Below, piece by piece: positions 1-7,939 of a stretch of 64,000 bases of DNA. A model generated the notes under the pieces. It was given only the letters and a program-made list of their open reading frames with translations, was not told where the DNA came from and ran no database searches. Each line of letters opens with the position of its first letter. Within the stretch, counting starts at the first letter, position 1. Source of the DNA: Actinomadura violacea (lineage in GTDB: Bacteria; Actinomycetota; Actinomycetes; Streptosporangiales; Streptosporangiaceae); NCBI RefSeq assembly GCF_017573465.1, contig NZ_JAGEPF010000019.1:1-64000 (forward strand), read 5' to 3'. A program made the translations under genes and the position numbers.

Positions 1-596
1 CTCGCGGTGCCCTTCACGCTGGACAGGTCCACGTCGTGCTCGGCCGCGAGCTTGCGCACCAGCGGCGTCACGTACGGGCCCTCACCGGGCGCGGTGTCCT
101 GCGCCGGGGCGGCGGGCTGCTGGGACGCCGGGGCCGGAGCCGGGGCGGCCGGCTGCTGCGGCGCGGGCGCGGGGGCCGGCGGAGCGGCGGGCTGCTGCTG
201 CGCGGGCGGCGGCCACGCCGCCGGCGGCGGCGCCTGCTGCTGGGCCTGCTGCTGCGGGGCCTCCTGCTGCGGCTCGGGCTGCGCCGGAGCCTGCTCCTGC
301 GCGGGGGCCTCCTGCGCGGGCGCCTGCTCCTGTGCCGGCGCCGGGGACGGGGCGTCGCCCTCGTCGCCGATGACGGCCAGTTCCGCGCCGACCTCGACGG
401 TCTCGTCCTCGGCGACGGTGATGCTGGTCAGGATGCCCGACGCGGGCGAGGGGATCTCGGTGTCGACCTTGTCGGTCGACACTTCGAGAAGCGGCTCGTC
501 GGTCTCGACGCGCTCACCCTCCTTCTTCAACCAGCGGGTGACGGTGCCCTCGGTGACGCTCTCGCCGAGCTGGGGCATAGTGACGGAGACCGGCAT
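1..596 (-). CDS. sucB: Dihydrolipoamide acyltransferase (E2) of 2-oxo acid dehydrogenase, N-terminal part
   Basis: This is the E2 core of a 2-oxoglutarate (or pyruvate) dehydrogenase complex, which carries acyl groups on lipoyl-lysine. The start is the ATG at 596. Residues 1 to about 76 form one lipoyl domain with the lipoylation motif STDKVDTEI. A linker of roughly 95 residues rich in Ala, Pro and Gln follows, and then the beginning of the E3-binding domain (TPLVRKLAAEHDVDLSS). The catalytic domain lies outside the window, so the gene is cut by the edge and is not broken. The lpd gene for its E3 partner is 41 bases upstream on the same strand. Only one lipoyl domain precedes the linker, whereas some actinobacterial homologues carry two. 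Whether it is SucB- or DlaT-type cannot be settled without the C-terminus. Confidence 0.9.
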   Translation of the reverse strand, partial: MPVSVTMPQLGESVTEGTVTRWLKKEGERVETDEPLLEVSTDKVDTEIPSPASGILTSITVAEDETVEVGAELAVIGDEGDAPSPAPAQEQAPAQEAPAQEQAPAQPEPQQEAPQQQAQQQAPPPAAWPPPAQQQPAAPPAPAPAPQQPAAPAPAPASQQPAAPAQDTAPGEGPYVTPLVRKLAAEHDVDLSSVKGTA

Positions 597-637
597 GGCT
601 CTCAGCGACTCCTTAGAGAAATACTGTGCGCGGTTGT

Positions 638-2032
638 TCAGCCGTGCACGTGCAGCGGCTTGCCGGCGAGCGCCAGGTGCGCCTCGCCGACCGCCTCGGA
701 CTGGGTCGGGTGGGGGTGGATCAGCTGGGCGACCTCGCTCGGGAGGGCCTCCCAGTTGTAGATGAGCTGGCCCTCGGCGATCAGCTCGCCGACGCGCGCG
801 CCGACCATGTGCAGGCCGAGGACGGGGCCGTCCACGGCCGCGATCACCTTGACCTCGCCCTGCGTGCCCAGGATCTTGCTCTTGGGGTTGCCGGCCAGGT
901 CGTAGGTGACCTCGTTGATCTCGTGCCCGCGCTCGCGGGCCACCGCGGAGGTGATGCCCACCGAGGCGACCTCGGGATCGGAGTAGGTGATGCGCGGCAC
1001 GCCGTCGTAGTCGATCGGCGCGGGGGCGAGCCCGCCGAGCCGCTCGGCGACGAGGATGCCCTCGGCGAAGCCGACGTGGGCCAGCTGCGGGGTGGCGACC
1101 AGGTCGCCGACCGCCGAGATGGTGGGGACGCTGGTGCGGCAGTACTCGTCGACCTTGACGTAGCCGCGCTCCATTTCGACGCCGGCCTCGGCGAGGCCGA
1201 TGCCGTCGGACACCGGACCGCGGCCGACCGCGACGAGCAGCAGCTCGGCGTCGACGACCTTGCCGCCCTCCAGGGTGACGGAGATGCCGCCCTGCGTGGT
1301 CTTGGCGCTCTCGAACCGGGTGCCGAGCTCGAACTTGATGCCGCGCTTGCGGAACGCCCGCTCGAGCCGCTTGGAGCTGGACTCCTCCTCCAGCGGCAGC
1401 AGGTGCGGCAGCGCCTCGACGATGGTGACCTCGGCGCCGAACGAGCGCCACACGCTGGCGAACTCGACGCCGATGACGCCGCCGCCGAGGATGACCACCG
1501 AGCCGGGGACGTGCTCGAGCCGCAGCGCGTGGTCGCTGGAGATGACGCGCTCGCCGTCGATCTCCAGGCCGGGCAGCGACTTCGGCGCGGACCCGGTGCC
1601 GAGCACGATGTGCTGGGCCTCGAGCGAGCGCACCTCGCCGCCGGGCGTGCGGACCTCGACGGTCGTCGGGCCGGCGAGGCGGCCCTCGCCGTGCACGACC
1701 TCGATGCCGCGCGACTTGATCAGCCCGGTGAGGCCCTTGACGGTCGTGGAGACGACCTTGTCCTTGTAGGCGTTGACGCCGGCGACGTCGATGCCCTCGA
1801 AGACCGCCTTGACGCCGAACCTCGCCGCCTCGCGGGTCTGGTCCGCCACCTCGGCCGCGTGCAGCAGCGCCTTGGTGGGGATGCAGCCCCGGTTGAGGCA
1901 CGTCCCGCCGAGCGACTCGTCGCGCTCGACCAGCGCGACCGACCTGCCGAGTTCGGCGGCGCGCAGCGCGCACGCGTACCCGCCGCTGCCGGCACCCAGG
2001 ACCACGATGTCGTAGGGGCCGTTGTTCGCCAC
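638..2032 (-). CDS. lpdA: Dihydrolipoyl dehydrogenase (E3)
   Basis: This is a 464-residue FAD enzyme that reoxidises dihydrolipoyl groups of E2 and reduces NAD+. The N-terminus carries the FAD-binding GAGSGG motif in VVLGAGSGGYACALRAAELG. The redox-active disulfide is in GGTCLNRGCIPTK. A second Rossmann motif, GGGVIGVEFA, binds NAD, and the C-terminal catalytic HPHPTQSE segment is present. I chose the GTG at 2032 (VANNGPYDIVV) because GGGAAAGGGAG lies just upstream and the length fits the family; the frame is open further upstream. It sits directly upstream of the E2 gene, consistent with one operon for the dehydrogenase complex. Confidence 0.95.
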   Translation of the reverse strand: MANNGPYDIVVLGAGSGGYACALRAAELGRSVALVERDESLGGTCLNRGCIPTKALLHAAEVADQTREAARFGVKAVFEGIDVAGVNAYKDKVVSTTVKGLTGLIKSRGIEVVHGEGRLAGPTTVEVRTPGGEVRSLEAQHIVLGTGSAPKSLPGLEIDGERVISSDHALRLEHVPGSVVILGGGVIGVEFASVWRSFGAEVTIVEALPHLLPLEEESSSKRLERAFRKRGIKFELGTRFESAKTTQGGISVTLEGGKVVDAELLLVAVGRGPVSDGIGLAEAGVEMERGYVKVDEYCRTSVPTISAVGDLVATPQLAHVGFAEGILVAERLGGLAPAPIDYDGVPRITYSDPEVASVGITSAVARERGHEINEVTYDLAGNPKSKILGTQGEVKVIAAVDGPVLGLHMVGARVGELIAEGQLIYNWEALPSEVAQLIHPHPTQSEAVGEAHLALAGKPLHVHG

Positions 2033-2171
2033 TGGACGCTCCCTTTCCCGGAGACGGCGCCGCGCGGCCCGCGGCGCCCTCGGGCGGGGCGGACCTGCAA
2101 CGGCCCCCACCGCCACGAGAAAATCTATTGTGTCCTGTTCCGGCCGCCTCCGGGCGGCCCCCGTGCAATCC

Positions 2172-3650
2172 CTACAGGGCCCCGGAGGCGAGGTCCTCGG
2201 CGATCTGCACGAGCGTGCGGGTCGCCGCGCCGGTGCCGCCCTTCGGGGTGTAGCCGTAGGCCTCGCCCTGCTGGAACGAGGGGCCGGCGATGTCGAGGTG
2301 CGCCCACTTCACGCCGTCCGGCACGAACTCGCGGAGGAAGACGCCCGCGACCAGCATGCCGCCCCAGCGGTCGCCGCTGATGTTGGCGATGTCGGCGACC
2401 GACGAGTCGAGCCCCTTGCGCAGCTCGGCCGGCAGCGGCATGCCCCAGGACGCCTCCCCGGCGCGCTCGGCCGCCGCCACCACCTTCTCACGGACGCCGT
2501 CGTCGTTGGCCATGACCCCGGTGGTGCGGGTGCCGAGCGCGACCAGCTGCGCGCCGGTCAGCGTCGCCACGTCCACGACCAGGTCGGGGGAGTCCTCGCC
2601 GGAGCGGACCAGCGCGTCGGCGAGCACGAGGCGGCCCTCGGCGTCGGTGTTGAGGACCTCGACGGTCTTGCCGCCGTAGATGCGCAGCACGTCGGAGGGG
2701 CGCTGGGCGCTGCCGCTCGGCATGTTCTCGGCGATGGCCATGTAGCCGACCACGTTGACCTTCGGGGCCAGCTCGGCGATCGCGGCGAGGGCGCCGAGGA
2801 CGGCGGCGGCGCCGCCCATGTCGGACTTCATCCAGTCCATGGAGCCGGCCGGCTTCAGCGACAGGCCGCCGGAGTCGAAGGTGATGCCCTTGCCGACCAG
2901 CGCGAGCGTCTTGGACGCCTCGGGGTGGGAGTAGGCGAGCCGGACGAGGCGGGGCGGGTTCACCGAGCCCTGCCCGACGCCGGTGAGGCCGCCGTAGCCG
3001 CCGTCGACCAGCGCCTTCTCGTCGAGGACCTCGATGCCGAGGCCGCTCTCGCGGGCGACCCGCTCGGCCTCGTTGGCCAGGTCCTCGGGGGTGAGGTCGG
3101 ACGGCGGGGTGTTGACCAGGTCGCGGACCAGGTTGACCGCGTCGGCCAGCACGCGGGCGCGCTCCACGGCGACGTCGGTGGCGGCGGGGGCGGCGAGCCG
3201 GATCTCGGCGACCGGGCTCTTGTGCCCGTCGCCGGTGCGGTAGGAGTCGAAGGAGTAGGCGCCGAGCAGCGCGCCGAGCGCGACGGCCTCGGCCTCGGCG
3301 GCGTCCGCGGCGGGCAGCGCGACGGCGACCTTCCCGGAGCCGGCCAGCGCGCGGACGGCGGCGCCGGCGGCGCGGCGCAGGTCCTCGGCGGTGGGGTCCT
3401 CGCCCAGGCCGGCGGCGACGACCACCGGGGCGGTGACGGCGCCGAGCGTGGGCACCTTGATGATCTCGCCGGGCTTGCCGGTGGCGCCGAGGGCGCCGAG
3501 GGCCGCGGCGAGCCTCCCGTCCAGGGCGCGGTCGAGGTCCTCGGCGCCGGCGGCGGGCGCGGCCCCCGCGTCCGCCGGGACGGCTCCGATCACGATGGCG
3601 TCGACGTCGAGGCCGGCCAGGTCTGCGCTGTCAAGTCCGATGCTCGTCAC
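2172..3650 (-). CDS. pepA: Leucyl aminopeptidase, M17 family
   Basis: This is a cytosolic dinuclear-metal aminopeptidase that removes N-terminal residues from peptides. The M17 signature NTDAEGRL is intact, the metal-binding lysine/aspartate region (VGKGITFDSGGLSLKP) is clear, and the length of about 492 residues is normal. The start is uncertain. GTG at 3650 (VTSIGLDSADLAG) matches where relatives begin, but the best Shine-Dalgarno, GGGAGG, is about 16 bases from it. An ATG at 3704 gives 510 residues but has no ribosome site. The gene lies upstream of lpd and E2, as pepB lies near dlaT in M. tuberculosis. Confidence 0.93.
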   Translation of the reverse strand: MTSIGLDSADLAGLDVDAIVIGAVPADAGAAPAAGAEDLDRALDGRLAAALGALGATGKPGEIIKVPTLGAVTAPVVVAAGLGEDPTAEDLRRAAGAAVRALAGSGKVAVALPAADAAEAEAVALGALLGAYSFDSYRTGDGHKSPVAEIRLAAPAATDVAVERARVLADAVNLVRDLVNTPPSDLTPEDLANEAERVARESGLGIEVLDEKALVDGGYGGLTGVGQGSVNPPRLVRLAYSHPEASKTLALVGKGITFDSGGLSLKPAGSMDWMKSDMGGAAAVLGALAAIAELAPKVNVVGYMAIAENMPSGSAQRPSDVLRIYGGKTVEVLNTDAEGRLVLADALVRSGEDSPDLVVDVATLTGAQLVALGTRTTGVMANDDGVREKVVAAAERAGEASWGMPLPAELRKGLDSSVADIANISGDRWGGMLVAGVFLREFVPDGVKWAHLDIAGPSFQQGEAYGYTPKGGTGAATRTLVQIAEDLASGAL

Positions 3651-3960
3651 GTAGTCCGATGTTAGTCCTCCCGGTGACCGGTTTCGCCCTTTTGGATCAA
3701 GCATTGCCGGGGCCGGAACCTTGCCGCTGCCTGCCGTGATCGCGGTCCGGGCGGTGGCGCCGCACGAAGATCGACCGGCGTGCGGGCCGGGGGTCCGGCC
3801 GGCCCGGCCGTGCGGCGGGGGTGGCCGGGCCCCGGCGTGCGGGTGGCGGGACGCCCGGTGCGCGGCGCGTCGGTGCAGGTCACGGGGGTGCCGCGGATTT
3901 TCGGGGTGGCGTAGCGGCCGTTCTATTCACCTATTCCCATCGATTTAGTAGGTTATTGCC
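3651..3960. other. Intergenic region between divergent pepA and GntR gene
   Basis: These 310 bases hold no convincing gene. Both strands contain short open frames of the low-complexity kind that this GC content generates. The last 60 bases before the GTG at 3961 are markedly AT-richer (3920 to 3958) and probably contain the promoter of the regulator gene. I could not fix a -35/-10 pair. Confidence 0.5.
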
Positions 3961-4728
3961 GTGACCAGGAGAGACGACACCCGCACGGCGGTCCCGCCGG
4001 CGCCCGCCGACCCCCGCCGGCCGCGCGCCGAGCGGGCCCGGCAGGTCGCGGACGTGCTGCGCCGCCAGGTGCTCTACGGCGACCTGCGCAGCGGCGCGCT
4101 GCCCGCCGAGGCCGAGCTCGCCCGCGAGTTCGGCGCGTCCCGCAACACCGTCCGGGAGGCCCTCGCCCTGCTGCGCGCCGAGGGGCTCATCGAGCGCTGT
4201 CCCGGCGTCGGCACGCACGCGGTCGCCGAGAAGTACCCGCACGGCCTGGAGCGGCTGCTCGGCCTCGCCGAGACGCTGCGCGAGCACGGCGAGGTCGCCA
4301 ACGAGGTCCGCATGACGGGGCTGCTCACCCCGTCCCGCGAGGTCGCCTCCCGGCTGCGGCTGCCCGCGGGGGAGCAGGTCGTCTACATCGAGCGGATCCG
4401 GCGGCTGAACGGGCTGCCGCTCTCGCTCGACCTCACCTACATCCCGCGCGACCTCGGCGAGCCGCTGCTGGCCGAGGACCTGGTCCGCAACGACATCTTC
4501 GTCCTGCTCGAACGCATCGCCGGCCGGCCGCTCGGCCGCGCCGAGGTGACGCTGGAGGCGGTCAACGCCGACCCGCACTCCGCCGCCACCCTCGACGCGC
4601 CGCGCGGCGCCGCCCTGCTGATGCTCGAACGCCTCACCCACCTGTCGGACGGGCGCCCCGTGGACCTGGAGTTCATCCGCTTCCGCGGCGACCGGATCAC
4701 GATGAGCGGCTCCATGAACCGCGCCTGA
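3961..4728 (+). CDS. GntR-family transcriptional regulator (HutC/UTRA type)
   Basis: This 255-residue protein has a winged-helix DNA-binding domain (about residues 25-95; helix-turn-helix around AELAREFGASRNTVREALAL). A UTRA-like effector domain follows, ending LMLERLTHLSDGRPVDLEFI. Such regulators bind a small ligand in the UTRA domain and usually control adjacent catabolic or transport genes. The start is GTG with AGTAGG 8 bases upstream. It precedes the ferredoxin gene by 46 bases and reads in the same direction as the whole cluster to 10620, so it is the likely local regulator. The ligand is unknown. Confidence 0.88.
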   Translation: MTRRDDTRTAVPPAPADPRRPRAERARQVADVLRRQVLYGDLRSGALPAEAELAREFGASRNTVREALALLRAEGLIERCPGVGTHAVAEKYPHGLERLLGLAETLREHGEVANEVRMTGLLTPSREVASRLRLPAGEQVVYIERIRRLNGLPLSLDLTYIPRDLGEPLLAEDLVRNDIFVLLERIAGRPLGRAEVTLEAVNADPHSAATLDAPRGAALLMLERLTHLSDGRPVDLEFIRFRGDRITMSGSMNRA

Positions 4729-4774
4729 GCCCTTCCCCGGCCCCGCCCCAGCCCCGCACCCCCTGGAGGAACGC

Positions 4775-5002
4775 ATGTCCCTCGTGGAGAACCGCGCCGA
4801 CGTCCCCGTGACGGTGGACGAGGCGCTCTGCATCGACGGCTGCACGCTGTGCATCGACGTCTGCCCGCTGGACGCCCTGGCCGTCCACCCGGAGACCGGC
4901 AAGGCGTACATGCACGTGGACGAGTGCTGGTACTGCGGGCCGTGCGCCGACCGCTGCCCGACCGGGGCCGTGACCATCGACATGCCGTACCTGCTGCGAT
5001 GA
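4775..5002 (+). CDS. Two-cluster 4Fe-4S ferredoxin, AprB-like
   Basis: This is a 75-residue ferredoxin. Cysteines at 19, 23, 26 and 30 and at 51, 54, 57 and 61 form two cluster-binding sets, the second in CWYCGPCADRCP. The spacing between sets and the segment GKAYMHVDECWYCGPC resemble AprB, the beta subunit of adenylylsulfate reductase (ACWECYSCIKICP region). The AprA-like flavoprotein five genes downstream makes this the probable electron partner. GGAGG lies 7 bases before the ATG. The gene ends 11 bases before the next start. Function as electron carrier is confident; the AprB relationship is by motif and context. Confidence 0.88.
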   Translation: MSLVENRADVPVTVDEALCIDGCTLCIDVCPLDALAVHPETGKAYMHVDECWYCGPCADRCPTGAVTIDMPYLLR

Positions 5003-5013
5003 GGACCCGACCG

Positions 5014-6453
5014 ATGAACCCGATGAAGACGACCCTCGCGGCGGGCGCCGCCCTCGTCCCGCTCCTGGCCGGCTGCACCGTCGCCGGGAACGCCGCCGAC
5101 GGCGGCGGCTCGGGGCGGATCGTCGTGGGGTACCAGTCCAAGACCATCAACACCGTCACCGCCGGGACGCTGCTGCGCTCGCTCGGCTACTTCGAGAAGC
5201 GGCTGAAGGCCCTCGGGAAGCAGGACGGCGAGAAGTACTCGGTCGTGTGGCGCGACTACGACACGGGTGCGCCGATCACCGCGCAGATGCTCGCCGGGAA
5301 GATCGACATCGGTTCGATGGGCGACTACCCGCTGCTGATCAACGGGTCGCGGGCGCAGGCGCAGGGCGGCGACGCGAAGACCTCGTGGGTGTCGGTGACC
5401 GGCTACAACATGCGCGGGTCGCTGAACGGCGTGGTCGTCGCGCCGGGCTCGAAGGCGCGGACGCTGCGCGACCTCAAGGGCGAGACGGTCTCGACGAGCG
5501 TCGGCTCGGCCGGGCACGGCACGTTCGTCCAGGCGGCCCGCGAGTACGGCCTCGATCCGGCCAAGGACGTCAAGGTCGAGAACCAGCAGCCCACGGTGGG
5601 CGCGTCGGCGCTGCAGTCGGGCAGCGCGGCGGCGTTCGCCCAGTTCGTCGCATGGCCGGGCCTCCTGGTGAACAAGGGGCAGGCTCGGCTGCTCTATGAC
5701 GGCGGCCAGCTTGACGTGCCGACCTTCCACGGCGTGGTGGTGCGCAACCAGTTCGCCGAGAAGAACGGCAAGGTGCTGGACGCGTTCCTGCGCGCGCAGA
5801 TCGACGCGACGAACTACCTGCACCAGCACCCCTTGGAGGCGGCCGAATCGGTGGCGTCCACGACCGGGCTGCCCGCCGAGACCGTGTACCTCTACAACGG
5901 CGCGGGCGGCGTCGCCACGTTCGACACGACCATCAAGCAGGGACTCAAGGACGCGTTCGTGCACGACGTCCCGTTCCTGAAGTCGATCGGGGTCATCCAG
6001 ACGCCCTTGGACGTCGGGCCCTTCATCAACGACTCCTACATCAGGAAGGCGTACGGCGTCTCCTATGACCACGACGCCGCGTCCACCGCGAACCCCGCCG
6101 CCATCACCGGGACGGACGAGGTGTGCAAGACCAAGGTGGACGACCCGAAGACCGCGGGCGAGGTGTGGATTGAGGGCGATAACAAGACGCGCCCTGTGGC
6201 CGACCCCGTCTGCCTGCTGAAGAACGTGCGCGCGCTACAGGGGGAGGGCAAGCGGCTCAGGGCCGTCTACATCCCCGACGCCACGACCGGCACCCGCTGG
6301 TTCGCCGACAAGGACGTGTGGGTCGAGGACCCATCCGCCAAGGCGGACCAGCGGTTCAAGCCGTTCGCGACGGACGAGGGCGCGCGGAAGTACATCGCGT
6401 CCCACTCCGGCGCCAAGGCCGTCACCTATGGCGAGGCGGTGAAGAACGCGTGA
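5014..6453 (+). CDS. ABC transporter solute-binding lipoprotein with NosL-like C-terminal domain
   Basis: This 479-residue protein starts at ATG 5014 (GAGG 8 bases upstream); an in-frame ATG at 4999 overlaps the ferredoxin stop. A lipoprotein signal ends LVPLLAG|C21, so it is anchored outside the membrane. Residues about 35-355 are an SsuA/NMT1-type periplasmic-binding fold of the nitrate/sulfonate/taurine class. Residues about 368-477 are extra and resemble NosL, a copper-binding accessory protein: VCKTKV, a second cysteine in ADPVCLLKNV, then VYIPDATTGTRWF, VWVEDPS, FKPFATDEGA and a terminal GAKAVTYGEAV. Binding proteins of this class are usually 310-350 residues. The stop overlaps the permease start (GTGA). 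The substrate is unknown; the NosL relationship is my reading of the motif order. Confidence 0.8.
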   Translation: MNPMKTTLAAGAALVPLLAGCTVAGNAADGGGSGRIVVGYQSKTINTVTAGTLLRSLGYFEKRLKALGKQDGEKYSVVWRDYDTGAPITAQMLAGKIDIGSMGDYPLLINGSRAQAQGGDAKTSWVSVTGYNMRGSLNGVVVAPGSKARTLRDLKGETVSTSVGSAGHGTFVQAAREYGLDPAKDVKVENQQPTVGASALQSGSAAAFAQFVAWPGLLVNKGQARLLYDGGQLDVPTFHGVVVRNQFAEKNGKVLDAFLRAQIDATNYLHQHPLEAAESVASTTGLPAETVYLYNGAGGVATFDTTIKQGLKDAFVHDVPFLKSIGVIQTPLDVGPFINDSYIRKAYGVSYDHDAASTANPAAITGTDEVCKTKVDDPKTAGEVWIEGDNKTRPVADPVCLLKNVRALQGEGKRLRAVYIPDATTGTRWFADKDVWVEDPSAKADQRFKPFATDEGARKYIASHSGAKAVTYGEAVKNA

Positions 6454-7226
6454 GCCGCCTGCTCCGCTGGCCCGTCCGGGCCGCGTCCCTCCTGGCCGCG
6501 CTCGCGGTGTGGCAGGTGCTGACCGCCGCGAACGTCCGGCTGTGGGTCCGGTTCGACCGGTTCCCCGGCCCGGCGGACGTGCTGCACGAGTTCGGCCGGC
6601 AGGCCGGGCACGGCCAGTACTGGCAGGACGTCGCGCAGAGCCTCGTCCGCATCCTCACCGGGTTCGCGCTCGCCGCCGTCCTCGGCGTCGCGGCGGGCGT
6701 CGCCACCGCCCGGTCCCGCTGGGCGGGCGACCTGCTGCAGCCGCTGTTCGAGGTCGCCCGGCCGATCCCGGCGATCGCGCTGGTGCCGGTCGCGATCCTG
6801 CTGTTCCCCGCGAACGAGCAGGGCATCGTGTTCATCACCTTCGCCGCCGCGTTCTTCCCCGTCCTGGTCGGCACCCGGCACGCGGTGAAGGCGCTGCCGG
6901 TCGTGTGGGAGGACGCCGTCCGGACGCTCGGCGGCAGCCGGGCCCGGGTGCTGCTCCAGGTCGTGCTGCCGGGGATCCTGCCCGGCGTGTTCGGCGGCCT
7001 GTCCATCGGGATGGGCGTCGCGTGGATCTGCGTGATCTCCGCCGAGATGATCTCCGGCGACTTCGGCGTCGGCTACCGCACCTGGCAGGCGTACACGATC
7101 GTCGACTACCCCGGCGTGCTCGTCGGGATGGCCACCATCGGGCTGCTCGGCTACCTCACCTCCGCCGCCGTGGAGCTGGCGGGCCGCAGGCTGACGCGCT
7201 GGCTGCCGAGGGAGGACCGCTCATGA
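6450..7226 (+). CDS. ABC transporter permease, SsuC/TauC type
   Basis: This 258-residue integral membrane protein starts at a GTG overlapping the previous stop. It has about six hydrophobic segments and the inner-membrane component (EAA) loop around WEDAVRTLGGSRARVLLQVVLPGILP, which docks the ATPase. Sequence style (PIPAIALVPVAILLF, GMGVAWICVISAEMI) is that of the nitrate/sulfonate/bicarbonate permease family. It ends in an ATGA overlap with the ATPase gene, so translation is coupled. Together with its neighbours it forms a three-part importer. Confidence 0.92.
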   Translation: MSRLLRWPVRAASLLAALAVWQVLTAANVRLWVRFDRFPGPADVLHEFGRQAGHGQYWQDVAQSLVRILTGFALAAVLGVAAGVATARSRWAGDLLQPLFEVARPIPAIALVPVAILLFPANEQGIVFITFAAAFFPVLVGTRHAVKALPVVWEDAVRTLGGSRARVLLQVVLPGILPGVFGGLSIGMGVAWICVISAEMISGDFGVGYRTWQAYTIVDYPGVLVGMATIGLLGYLTSAAVELAGRRLTRWLPREDRS

Positions 7227-7939
7227 CCGGGCTCGAACTGCGGGCCGAGGACGTCGCGCTCGGCTATGGCGGCCGGGCCGTCGTCACCGGCCTCGACCTG
7301 ACCGCCGAGGCAGGCGAGGTCCTCGCCGTGCTGGGGCCGTCCGGGTGCGGGAAGTCCACGCTGCTGCGCGCGTTCGCCGGGCTGCTGCCCGCCGCGTCCG
7401 GGCGCGTCCTCGCCGGCGGGGAGCCCGTCACCGGGCCGTCCGCGGACCGCGCCCTGATGTTCCAGGACGACGCGCTGCTGCCGTGGCGGACCGCGCGCCG
7501 CAACGTCGAGCTGGCGCTGTCGCTGCGCGGCGTCCGGCGGGCGGAGCGGCGCGCGGCCGCGGACCGCTGGCTGGAGCGGGTCGGCCTCGGCGACGCCGCG
7601 GGGCGGCTGCCGCGCGAGCTGTCCGGCGGGATGCGCCAGCGCGTCCAGCTCGCCCGCACGCTCGCCGCCGGGCCCCGCGCGATCCTCATGGACGAGCCGT
7701 TCGGCGCGCTCGACGCGCAGACCCGCGCGAGCATGCAGCGGCTGCTCCTCGACGTCATCGCCGACGCGCCCGCGACCGTCGTGTTCGTCACCCACGACGT
7801 GGACGAGGCGCTGCTGATCGGCCACCGGATCGCCGTCCTCGGGACCGGCGGCGTCACGGCGCGGTTCCCCGCCGGCGCCTCCCGCGACGAGGTCCTGGCG
7901 GCGCTCGGGGCGCGCACCGACACCAAGGAGACCGTGTGA
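7223..7939 (+). CDS. ABC transporter ATP-binding protein, SsuB/TauB type
   Basis: This 238-residue ATPase powers the adjacent permease. Walker A is GPSGCGKST (about residues 39-47), the signature is LSGGMRQRV, Walker B is AILMDEPFGALD, and the switch His lies in VTHDVDEAL. The Q-loop reads FQDDALLPWRT, typical of the SsuB/TauB group. It is coupled to the upstream gene by ATGA and to the downstream flavoprotein by TGATG, placing transport and redox genes in one transcript. Confidence 0.95.
   Translation: MTGLELRAEDVALGYGGRAVVTGLDLTAEAGEVLAVLGPSGCGKSTLLRAFAGLLPAASGRVLAGGEPVTGPSADRALMFQDDALLPWRTARRNVELALSLRGVRRAERRAAADRWLERVGLGDAAGRLPRELSGGMRQRVQLARTLAAGPRAILMDEPFGALDAQTRASMQRLLLDVIADAPATVVFVTHDVDEALLIGHRIAVLGTGGVTARFPAGASRDEVLAALGARTDTKETV

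Noticed and set aside
7..765. Gly/Ala/Cys-rich open frame on the plus strand
   Set aside because: It is the antisense shadow of the Ala/Pro/Gln linker of the E2 gene; it has no ribosome site and no domain.
626..2380. Long plus-strand frame of more than 580 codons over lpdA
   Set aside because: It is opposite a clear lpdA with all motifs, and its translation is compositionally biased (Asp/Arg/Gly) with no family resemblance.
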